Source: Limonium bicolor (lineage: Eukaryota; Streptophyta; Magnoliopsida; Caryophyllales; Plumbaginaceae). Taken from it: a stretch of 64,000 nt of DNA. Both the position numbers and the translations under genes were made by a program. The stretch lies in contig CM041779.1 of NCBI GenBank assembly GCA_023374045.1, positions 299,284,167 through 299,348,166 on the forward strand. The letters are read 5' to 3'. The notes under the pieces are model-generated. The model was not told the origin of the DNA, did no database searches, and saw nothing but the letters and a program-made list of their open reading frames with translations. Shown here piece after piece: positions 33,691-43,578 of the stretch (the stretch's first letter is position 1; the number at the start of each line of letters is the position of its first letter).

Positions 33691-36600
33691 GAAGAAGCAG
33701 CGAATTATGTTGGTAACAGGCCGGGTAATTATTTCGGGAATCAAGGCAACCCGGGTTATCATTCTCAGCAGCAGAATCGTTACCAAGCTGGCGGTAACAG
33801 CAACTACAATCAAAGGCCCCAACAGCAGTACAATTCCTCCTACCAGAAGCAACCATTGCAGAATCAGCAAGTGCAGAATTCGGGTGTTGGAGCGTCTTCT
33901 AGTATGGATGAAGTTCTGGCCAGAATGAATGATTTCATCTCGGTTAACATGAAGAAGTTTAATGAGCTGGAAGCCTTCAACCTGGAGCAGAGAACCTTCA
34001 ATAATGATCAGAGGACATTCAATAGGAACATCGAGACTCAGCTGTCTCAGTTATCGCAGCAGTTGGCTCAGCGTCCTTTGGGTTCCTTGCCAAGTCAGTC
34101 CGAGCAGAATCCGAGAGAGCATGCCAAGGCAATCACATTAAGGAGTGGTACACAGCTTGACCCGGTGGTCCCTGAAGCTGAGGCTCCTCTTCCTAATGGT
34201 GAGCAGAATGTAGAAACTGCACCAGCAGGTTCTCAGGAGGAACCAACTGAAGAGGAGGTGACGATTAGCAAGACTCCTAAGACTTCCACACCTCCACGAC
34301 GCGCAGTTGCTGAAGTGCCAGTTCCTTTCCCAAGCCGGTTGAAGAAGAGAGACTTGGATGAGCAGTTTGGTAAGTTTTTAAGTATCTTTAAGAAACTAAC
34401 CATTAACATTCCTTTTTCTGAAGCTTTGAAGCAGATGCCGATATACGCAAAGTTCATGAAGGACATCCTGTCCAACAGACGATATTTAGTGGAGAAGGAT
34501 ACTGTGCAGCTTACCGAGAGCGTTTCAGCTGTTCTTTCGAAGAAGCTTCCGCCTAAGCTTGATGATCCAGGTACTCCGGTCATACCTTGCGTGATAGGTA
34601 ATGTGAATTGTGGTAAGGGTTTATGCGATTTAGGAGCGAGTATTAATTTAATTCCCTTATCCATGTATTTGAAGCTTGGTTTAGGAGAATGTGAACCTAC
34701 CCGAATTACTTTGCAATTAGCTGATAGGTCGATCATTTTACCTAGAGGGGTGGTACAAGATTTAATTGTTTCGGTTGGTACTTTTGCTTTTCCTGCTGAC
34801 TTTGTTATTTTAGACATGGAGGAAGACAAGGTAGTACCGCTTATTCTAGGACGACCATTCATGCGAACAACAAGGACCCTCATTGATGTTGAAGGAGGGA
34901 AGATTATACTGCGGTTACATGATGAGCAGCTTGTATTTGATATGACCAAGGTTGTTACTCACCCCTCTGATGTTCATGCTTGCTTCATTTTAGATTGTAT
35001 TGACACTTTGATGCAGGACTATTCTTACAGCCCCACGGAGTTAGATGCATTGGAGAAGTGTTTGGTAGACTCCATAGAAACTGCTCACGATGATTCTGAA
35101 GTTTCTGCTGCAGCGTTCCAGCTTGCTGCTGGGAGGCCATATAGGAAGAACCATCGGGTCGAGGAGGAACCGCTGGGCCGCGTTCCAAAGACGCTGGCTC
35201 CTTCTGTGGAATCACCACCTTCTCTTGAACTTAAACCTCTTCCTAGTCATCATAAATATGCATTCTTAGTACCTCCATCTGATCTGCCTGTCATTATTTC
35301 TAATAGTTTGACTGATGAACAGGAGAAAGCATTGTTGCAGGTCCTAAAGAGGAACAAGGAGGCGCTAGGATGGTCCATTGCTGATATCAAGGGTATTGCT
35401 CCTACGTTCTGCACCCACCGCATTTATCTTGAGGAGAATTACAAGCCATTGAGACAGCCCCAACGGAGATTGAACCCGCACATGAAAGAGGTAGTTAAGA
35501 AGGAGGTTATCAAGCTATTGGACGCAGGTATAATCTATCCAATCTCTGACAGCGAATGGGTAAGTCCTACACAGGTAGTACCTAAGAAGGGTGGTTTAAC
35601 TGTGGTACATAATGATAAAGGTGAATTGGTTCCTCAGCGTACTATTACTGGGCATAGAGTCTGCATTGATTATAGGAAATTAAATGCCGCCACTAGGAAA
35701 GACCATTTCCCCTTCCCTTTATTGACCAGATGTTAGAAAGACTTGCAGGACAAGAATATTACTGTTTCTTAGATGGTTACTCTGGTTATTTTCAAATTCC
35801 AATTGCTAAAGAAGATCAGGAGCAAACCACTTTTACATGTCCATATGGTACTTATGCTTATCGTCGCATGCCCTTTGGTTTATGTAATGCACCAGCTACG
35901 TTTCAACGATGCATGACTGCTATCTTTGCTGATTTTATTGAACAGTGCATCGAAATCTTTATGGATGATTTTTCTGTCTTTGGACCGACTTTTGATTCAT
36001 GTTTGAGAGATTTGGATTTAATCTTAGCTAGATGCAGGGAAACTAACTTGGTGCTCAATTGGGAGAAGTGCCACTCCATGGTGCAGGAAGGCATCGTGCT
36101 TGGACATAAGATTTCTAGGAAAGGGATCGAGGTAGACAAGGCCAAGGTTGAAGTCATCGAGCAGCTGCCACCACCGTCATCGGTAAAGGATGTCCGGAGT
36201 TTCCTCGGTCACGCAGGTTTTTATAGGCGTTTTTTTAAGGATTTTTCTAAGATCTCTAAGCCTCTTTGCGATTTGTTAATTAAGGATGCTAAATTTGAGT
36301 TTACAAAAGAGTGCTTAGATGCGTTTAATTTGCTTAAGGCTAAATTGGTTTCTGCACCTATTATTGTTGCTCCTGATTGGTCATTACCTTTTGAGATTAT
36401 GTGTGATGCTAGTGACTACGCATTGGGAGCAGCTTTGGGAAAGAGGCATGACAAGGTACTGAGGATAGTTTACTATGCTAGTAAGACCATGAATGAGGCG
36501 CAGAAGAACTACGCCACGATGGAGAAGGAACTGCTGGTGATTGTCTTTGCTTGTGATAAGTTTCGACCGTACATTATTGGCAGCAAAGTCATTGTGCACA

Positions 36601-38117
36601 CCGACCATTCCACTCTCACGTATCTCTTTGGGAAGGTTGATGCTAAACCTCGTTTGATCAGATGGATTTTACTCTTGCAGGAATTTGACATTGAGATTAG
36701 AGACAAACCTGGAGCGCAGAACGGAGTGGCGGATCACTTATCCCGTATGGAAGTTCCAGATGATGGCAGGCCGATCAACGAGTATTTCCCTGATGAGTAT
36801 GTCTACATGATCGGTCATTCCACGGACCCTTGGTATGCTGATATTGCGAACTTCCTAGCTAAGGGCATCGTTCCTCCGGAGTTGTCATATCAGCAGAAGA
36901 AGAAGTTTTTCTCCACAGTCAAGCATTATCTTTGGGATGACCCGTTTCTGTTCAAGGTCTGTGCAGACGGTATGATTCGTCGGTGCGTTTCTGAGGAGGA
37001 AGCTCGAGACATCCTGACACATTGTCATTCTAGAGAAGCAGGGGGTCATTTTGGTCTGGCTAGGACAGCCGCGGAAGTTTTGGAAGCTGGCTTCTTTTGG
37101 AAGAACTTGAACAAGGACTGTTATCAATTTGTTTCCACTTGTGATCAATACCAGAGGCATGGGAATTTATCCAGACGTCATGAGATGCCATTGAATTCAA
37201 TCTTGGAGGTTGAGCCGTTCGATCTTTGGGGCATTGATTTCATGGGACCGTTCCCATCCTCTCAAGGTAACCTCTACATCTTGGTAGCAGTAGATTATGT
37301 AACCAAGTGGGCTGAAGCGATAGTGGCACCTACCAATGATGCAAGAGTGGTGCTTAAGTTTTTAAAGAGGAATATCTTTACCCGTTTTGGTGTCCCACGA
37401 GCGATCATTAGTGACGGGGGTACACACTTCTGCAACAAACAGTTTGAAGCTCTTCTGCAGAAGTATGGTGTACGGCATAAGGTTTCTCTACCGTATCATC
37501 CACAGACGAACGGGCATGCCGAGATCACCAACAGGGAACTTAAGTGGATCCTCCAGAAATCTGTCACATCTTCGAGGCGAGATTGGTCCCTTAAGTTAGA
37601 TGACGCCTTGTGGGCATACCACACTGTATTTAAAACACCTTTAGGTATGTCCCCATACAAGTTGGTTTATGGCAAGGCGTGTCACTTACCCGTGGAGCTA
37701 GAGCACAAGTCTTTTTGGGCAGTTAAGACATTGAATTTTGATCTCCAAAAGGCTGGTGAGAAGCGTAAGTTGCAGCTGTGTGATCTGGAGGAGTTTAGGG
37801 AGGAAGCTTATGAAAACGCCAAAATTTATAAGGAGAAGACGAAGAGATGGCATGACACGCTATGGGTCAAGCGTGAGTTTCACGTTGGGGATAAGGTTCT
37901 GCTATTTAACTCCCGTCTGAAGTTATTTCCAGGAAAGTTGAAGTCTCGTTGGTCTGGATCGTTCACAGTGACGAGTGTCTCGCCTTATGGAGCCATCGGT
38001 TTAATCAATACGGAAGGGGAAACATTCAAAGTCAACGGGTCTCAGTTGAAGCATTATCTCAGTGGTGACATCAACGAAGTCCATTCGGTGATCACGGTGC
38101 ATGATCCTCCATACTGA
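33691..38117 (+). pseudogene. pol: Athila B pol: protease, RT, RNase H, integrase (one frameshift)
   Basis: In the gag frame, 33691-35736 holds the gag tail, the protease active-site region (CDLGASINLIPLSMYLKLG, near 34630) and the start of RT. A missing base near 35715 breaks the frame in the [13 protein letters not shown] block. The rest is open in the next frame to 38117. RT has [28 protein letters not shown] and FMDDFSVF. RNase H has [15 protein letters not shown] and HTDHSTL. Integrase has the His pair in [12 protein letters not shown], a second Cys changed to Tyr in CDQYQRHG, then Asp in GIDFMGPF, Asp in IISDGGTHF and Glu after HPQTNGHAE. The C-terminal domain ends before the two-hairpin element. 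Confidence 0.92.
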
Positions 38118-38130
38118 TCTTACAGTTGCA

Positions 38131-38182
38131 CGGTCTAGCCAAAGACCGAAAAGACGGGCAGCTCATTGGGAGGCAACCCAAT
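38131..38182 (+). ncRNA. Two-hairpin structured element after pol of B
   Basis: It starts 13 bases after the pol stop. Hairpin one is CGGTCT-AGCCAA-AGACCG (38131-38148). Hairpin two is ATTGGG-AGGCAA-CCCAAT (38165-38182). The spacer is 16 bases with ACGGGCAGCT. Loops and spacer are conserved in C and D while stems change in a compensating way. Confidence 0.8.
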
Positions 38183-38345
38183 CTTCGTTAATTTATCTTT
38201 TTGTTTTTAGTTTTGATTCATGTTTTGCTTTTTCTAATTCTTTTGTTAGTTGTTTTTCTTTGTTTGGTTTTAATTAAGTTGTAGGTTTGGTGAAGGGAGA
38301 GGAACAGAGTGCTGGGTAGCAAACCTTCGGTTGATTAACAGGGGT

Positions 38346-38673
38346 GGTCCGGGACATGATCCGTGGCTTAAGTCCCGGACCAGACAGAGCAGGAAGTCTC
38401 GGCATGATAACCAGGGGTGGTCCGGGACATTGTGCATACCCTAAGTCCCAGACCGCCTAAGGCGCAGACTCTCGCCAAGAAAATATGGGTTGGTCCGGGA
38501 CATCGTCCACAACCTAAGTCACGGACCGGTAACAACGGGAAATCTCGAACAGAAAACATGGGGTGGTCCGGGACTTGCTACATAACTTAAGTCCCGGACC
38601 CAGAGTGACTACAAGTTTCGGCCTGTTTTTACATTGCGGTCCGGGACTTCATGCATAACTTAGGTCCCGGACC
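38346..38673. repeat. Five-unit hairpin array downstream of pol in B
   Basis: Units start at 38346, 38419, 38492, 38565 and 38638, exactly 73 bp apart. Each is a 36-base inverted repeat with GGTCCGGGAC and GTCCCGGACC arms. Spacers of 37 bases carry TCTCG (or TTTCG) at positions 16-20. It is the same repeat as in the LTRs of B, but in the internal region. Confidence 0.93.
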
Positions 38674-38699
38674 AACAACAGTTCAGAAAATAAAAAACG

Positions 38700-39317
38700 C
38701 CGTCTTCCATCTTCGCTACCCCTACTCACATCCCCAATTTAGCCTACAATCCCTAACCTTCCCCGACCTTCCTCGCCGCACACATCCACCACATCCATTT
38801 TCCGGTCACCCACTCCCACCCGCCACCAATTACCGCCACTCAGTTCACCGCCAACACATCCCGTCACCACCTGCATTTCCGCCACCACCACTACTATACC
38901 CCATTTCCGTCGCTCTCCTGTATTCCACCACCACTTCACCGTCCCAGTCGCACTAGCACTTCGCCACCAACTTCTGCCCGCCCTCTCGCCAGCTTCTCCT
39001 GCCATCGCTACCAGTCCGATACCCACACCTATCTGTCGCCTCCACCACACCATTATCACCCCAACCCAAAGCTGCTCGCATCACCACGGTGCTCACCCTC
39101 CTCCCTCCGGCTCCGCGTCATCACCCATCACCACCACATCCGCCAATACCACCCCCAACCCGACACTTGTTCCCAGTTCTCACTTCCGTCGGTTCCTCCC
39201 TCCCTTCCATATCACTACCACTTCGCCGCGCCCCGGTTTACCCACTGCAGTCCATTTCTACCAGTGACCCAAATTCGCAATACCACCCGACACCAATTTC
39301 CATTTTCCGAATTATCC
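38700..39317 (+). promoter_or_regulatory. C-rich, G-poor leader before ORF3 of B
   Basis: About 600 bp dominated by C, A and T with very few G on the plus strand (for example CCACCACATCC, CCCACTCCCACCCG). There is no conserved coding signal despite open frames. It resembles a plant 5' UTR or pyrimidine-rich core promoter and stands directly upstream of the ORF3 start, so it may be an internal promoter or the acceptor side of a spliced transcript. Confidence 0.5.
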
Positions 39318-40331
39318 ATGGCACCCAAACGTGCTCGACGGTCGGTCACAGTCGGTGCTTCTTCATCTGCTGCCGCTCCTCCATCACCCGACGCAGCTCC
39401 AATTCGGGTCCGGGAGACGGTTGATTCTGAATTCATCAGTGAAGCCGCTGCAAACTGGTACCGCGCACGCGAGAGGAAAATCATACCCGAAAGGTCAGTT
39501 TGCCCGACCTTAATTGCTGAGTTTGATCTGGAACGCATTTTTCTTGCACGTAGTTGGTTATGTCTGCTTAATAGAGGTGGGAGATTCTATCCGAGACTGG
39601 TGAAATTATTTTATGCTAATGCGACGGTGAATGAGGGGAGGGATGCTATTAATTCTGTGGTTAAGGGGGTGGATATTACGGTGACTGCTTCCACCATTAG
39701 GCACTCTTTGGGATTACCTATAGCTGTTCGGGTCCCAACTCTGGAGAATAGGGCAAATATGCCATTGTTAGAACGACAGGCTAAGGAGCATTACATTAAT
39801 CTGATTGTCAATGATCCAGAGGTTCAAAACCGGCAACGGAGGAATAAATGGGACAAGCGGGTTGTCACGGGGGATAAGTTACCGACACCGAGAGAGCGTC
39901 TGATTTTAGGGGTGCTGATGTATAATGTTCGCCCCCGGGAGTGCGCTGATCTGAATATGTATGACTGCTGGCTGATGCGCTACATCCTGGATGACGACTA
40001 TGCCCAGGCAGGGGTTCCACCCGCTATGCATCGAGTTATCTATGACTCCATGGTCCGGGTGGTTGAGACCGATCACTCCGCTTCTCTCCCATTCCCACAC
40101 CTCCTACAGTCGTTATTTGCTGACGCGGGGGTGGATGTGTCTGATGAGCAGCCTCAGTATCCTCGGTATACTCTCGATATGACGATGATGCGCTTCTTTC
40201 AATGGGAGAAGATCGATGGACAGTGGGTGAAGCGTCAACGCGCTGCACGAGCACCCCGAGTTGTTGAGGACGCTGCTGAGGACGCTGCTGAGTTTGCTGT
40301 TGAGGCTGATGCCGTTGGTGATGGGGCCTAG
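39318..40331 (+). CDS. Athila B ORF3: putative plant transposon protein domain
   Basis: The chosen start is the ATG at 39318 (MAPKRARRSVTVG, a basic N-terminus) after the C-rich leader. The body shows LNRGGRFYPRLVKLFYANA, then VVKGVDITVTASTIRHSLGLP and a later block NVRPRECADLNMYD. I recognise this as the plant-specific 'putative plant transposon protein' domain found in the extra ORF of Athila elements, where an env-like role has been proposed. I see no clear signal peptide or membrane helix here. The frame ends at TAG (40329-40331). The same frame continues to 40649 with two further stops and a Gln/Ala/Arg/Glu-rich, coiled-coil-like segment (ARQDAQFAEFQARQEARF), so the original protein was about 100 residues longer. 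Confidence 0.75.
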   Translation: MAPKRARRSVTVGASSSAAAPPSPDAAPIRVRETVDSEFISEAAANWYRARERKIIPERSVCPTLIAEFDLERIFLARSWLCLLNRGGRFYPRLVKLFYANATVNEGRDAINSVVKGVDITVTASTIRHSLGLPIAVRVPTLENRANMPLLERQAKEHYINLIVNDPEVQNRQRRNKWDKRVVTGDKLPTPRERLILGVLMYNVRPRECADLNMYDCWLMRYILDDDYAQAGVPPAMHRVIYDSMVRVVETDHSASLPFPHLLQSLFADAGVDVSDEQPQYPRYTLDMTMMRFFQWEKIDGQWVKRQRAARAPRVVEDAAEDAAEFAVEADAVGDGA

Positions 40332-42024
40332 GACATTCCGATACCTGCTGGACCGGCCCTGGGTTATGACGAGCTGCTGCATGAGTTTCAAGACTGAAGG
40401 GGGACGGCTACAGCTCGCTTTGATGGGTTTTCGGATTATATGACTCAGATGGATAGTCGGCTGGACGGGATGAGTTCGACGATCTATGACTATGGTGCGT
40501 GACTCTCGGCTTTGGAGACTCGCCAGACAGAGTACGAGGCTCGGCAGGATGCACAGTTTGCTGAGTTCCAGGCTCGTCAGGAGGCCCGTTTCCGCGACTA
40601 TGATGACCGCTTTGCACCGCTAGAGTCCTGGCGCCTACCCCGTCAGTAGTACATGTGTCGGTTTATGTCCTCTCCTTCATCGGTCTTCCTATCTTTTATT
40701 GTTATTTTGATGACTTTTTATATTTTGTCATTTGAGATATTTTGATGTTTTTTTAGATTGTTAGCTTTTTATTCCTTTGGTTTTTTTCGTTTCAGTTTGG
40801 GATGTAATTGATGACTATAATGATTCTGCACTTTTCTCTCCATGGTTAATGAACTACTACTCTATCGTAGTACTGTGTTTGATATTCATCCAGGTCTTCT
40901 TATATTTTGATAAGTTTCATACACCATACAAAGGAGACTCTGCCCGATTCTTTCCAGAACTCCATCCGCTCGATTATGTCACAACTTAACCAGGGGAGTT
41001 CTGTTCTTCCTTTTACATTTTGTTTTAATTTTGGAAGCAATGAGGGCATTTCTTGATTTTAAGTGTGAGAAAGGAAGGTTATACTAGGTTTTATATTGGA
41101 AGCTATGAGGACATTGCTCACTTTTAAGTGTGAGAAAGAGGGGAGTTTACACTTGGTTTTATTGAGGATATCAATTTGTTTATCTTTCTTTGATTTTTGA
41201 CGTCATGTTTTTCTATCACTGATGTTTGCTTACCCTCAACAAATTTTTGATTGAGACTTACTTGGTTTAATTGGTGGTAAGATGAGTCAGTTGGGAATAC
41301 CGTACAAGTAGCACATTTTCTAAAGTCGAATTTGGATTTCAAGTCAAAGACACTTGGGTTATGCTGCTTGTATGTATAGATTTTGCTAAATTTTATCTAT
41401 TTCTTTCAGTAAAAGGTGAGACCATTTTTGTGACTATTTTTGTTTGGATTAATCTAGGGCTTTGGAAAGTTATGGCATGAAAGGAAAGAAAGGACAATGG
41501 CAAGGTACTCCTCTAATCTATTCTGAACCGGAACAGGCCTCTCCCATCTGGTTATTAAGCCCTTGGAGTGCCTTATCACTCATCTACCTAAGGTCATCTG
41601 ATCTGGGATAGAAGGCCTAACACCGCTACATGGACGGGGAGAAAAGTCTGGGGGGATGAAAAAGAATAACGCTAATTCAGAAAGAAGGAAAGTACTTTCA
41701 ATCTAATAAGTTATTGCAAATTCTTCTTTGATTATGAGTACGTGGCAATGAAAGGTAATATGGAATATGATATTACTTCTTGTCCCTTGTCGTCCAATGG
41801 ATTGTGGAGAGTAAAAGGAAAGTAAAGCCCTGGGTGAAATCTGGACTAGATAGTTATGAAAATTTTCTCAATCATTTAACAACGTTCCCACTTCACTGTT
41901 TATGAAAACCTGTAGTACTAACCATTGTGTCTTTTGGTTGTTGTTCAATACTAGATTTCCTTGTACACTTTTCCTAATCTGATGACTCCCCGCTATTGAA
42001 ATCCAGTATATTCTTATTGCAGTA
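40332..42024 (+). other. 3' non-coding region of Athila B
   Basis: After the degenerate ORF3 tail (to 40649) there is about 1.4 kb of non-coding sequence. TTAAGTGTGAGAAAG-like purine tracts recur near 41055 and 41130, each preceded by an AATGAGGGCATT or ATGAGGACATTGCT motif. At 41504-41660 a block (AGGCCTCT... to GATAGAAGGCCT, then AAAAGTCTGGGGGGATGAA) is closely matched in element C at 24594-24740. Confidence 0.7.
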
Positions 42025-42062
42025 TTTGCTTGAGGACAAGCAAAGGTTAAGTGTGAGAAAGT
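42025..42062 (+). promoter_or_regulatory. Terminal hairpin and polypurine tract of B
   Basis: TTTGCTTG-AGGA-CAAGCAAA (42025-42044) is an 8-bp stem with an AGGA loop. GGTTAAGTGTGAGAAAGT then runs to the 3' LTR at 42063. Confidence 0.8.
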
Positions 42063-43573
42063 TGATAAGTCGGGAATTTATCTATGTCTATGGGGTTTAT
42101 TTGTGCTTAATTCAACGTTATCTGTTAATAAATTCCCACCTTATGGTTAGTTTTATGCTTTTATTTGCAACTGTCTTCTATGATGGGTTTACGTGTTATT
42201 TCAGACGAAAATCTCAAGAAAACGCATTCCCGATCATTGTAATGTTATTCTGGACTGTCAAACGTGTTGAACAGAGTGAAGACTTGCACTATCTCTCAAT
42301 TTTATGATGGGTCCGGGACCTTGCACAGACCCTAAGTCCCGGACCATCCATTGGAGTTACTCTCAAACTGTTTTGGAGACTGGTCCGGGACTTGTTACAA
42401 ACCCTAAGTCCCGGACCAACCAAAGGCATTACTCTCGACCTGTTTTAATGACCGGTCCGGGACTTGATACATATCTTAAGTCCTGGACCATACTTGGAGA
42501 TAAAATCTCGGCGTATTTTAGAGACTGGTCAGGGACTTCATACTTGGACCAAGTCCCGGACCAATTAGATAAAACGCGGCCAGAGTATGCGTGGAAGAAG
42601 AGAATTAAAGATAGAATTATTATTGTTACAAAAGTAGAGGTCAGCCAACGTGAGAGACATGCTTGGATACACCACAGAGCTTAGTTTTACACAGAAGAGA
42701 AGAGGGAGAGAAAGGCGGAGTCTTGGGCAGATCTTGGAGGCTAACAGAGAGAAGGCTGAAGCAAGAACAACAGAGAATCCACGACGGCTGTTGACATTAG
42801 AGTTTCTTCTTGTTCTTGTTTCCCTGAGTCTTTACTATTAAACTTGTGCACTATCATTATGAATATGTCTGAGTAGTCTCTTTTAGATTCCGGTTTGCTA
42901 TGTATCCCTAAATTGACTATTCCTATTCCTTTATGATTTATTGCAATTCTATTGAGTAAAGTTATTTTCCTTGCTTAATTTCTTTAATCGTTATAATTTG
43001 GTCAATTATAAAGATTAGTATTTTGTTAGCTTATATGTGACGACTGCGGCTTTCAATCGAATACAGGGAAATAACCGGTTAGTTTAGAGACGGTAATTCC
43101 TCTAATTGCTAATTGACCGATAATCTAGATTGTTCGTAAGGCGGTTAGTAAATAGTGGGTTCGTAACGAGAGTTAGAATTCGGTCTTTGCTAGCTAGAAT
43201 TTGCTAAGCGGGAGACCGGAGGTGAATTATCTTTGTTCTAGGGTTTTATTCAGAATTGTCTTGGAAATCGCTTAGGGATAGGAATTATAGATTTAGGGAG
43301 AAGTAGTAAACCGGGATCTCTTTCCCAAATCAGTTTCGAAACAATTATTTTGTTGCTTTTTACTGTTTTACATTCTGTTTACAGCTTTTATTTATCATCA
43401 AATCAAAACCCCCAATTTCCTATTTTAATTTGTTATTCAGTCTTTTTATTCCTTTCTGTTTAGTAAAGATTTAAACTAGACATCGCCTCCTCTGGTTCGA
43501 TACTTAGGGAATGCTCTCTATCAAAACTTGCTAGAACTGACCGGTACACTTGCCGTTAGGTTTTATCCTAACA
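42063..43573 (+). repeat. 3' LTR of Athila B
   Basis: It matches 30514-32011 with scattered point differences and a 12-base insertion near 42606. The hairpin units are at 42310, 42382, 42454 and 42527. It ends TTTTATCCTAACA, followed by the target copy CTTGC. Confidence 0.93.
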
Positions 43574-43578
43574 CTTGC

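Larger units (their letters stand above)
30514..43573 (+). mobile_element. Athila-lineage Ty3/gypsy element B, nearly complete
   Basis: A 13.06-kb element flanked by CTTGC at 30509-30513 and 43574-43578, inserted in the 5' LTR of A. Both LTRs are present and highly similar. Order: tRNA-Asp primer site, gag, protease-RT-RNase H-integrase, a two-hairpin element, a five-unit hairpin array, a C-rich leader, a third ORF, long 3' non-coding region, polypurine tract. The RT sequence and extra downstream ORF are characteristic of Athila. Lesions are one gag stop, one frameshift in pol, a changed integrase zinc ligand and stops in the tail of ORF3. Confidence 0.93.

Noticed and set aside
34233..34949. 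238-codon minus-strand frame
   Set aside because: It is antisense to the Athila protease region and has no domain of its own.
38346..38673. Possible CRISPR-like array because of regular repeats and spacers
   Set aside because: The DNA is plant nuclear; repeats are palindromic, spacers are related to each other and no cas genes exist.
38651..38956. 101-codon Pro/His/Ser-rich frame
   Set aside because: It results from G-poor leader sequence with few stops; all three frames look similar in composition.
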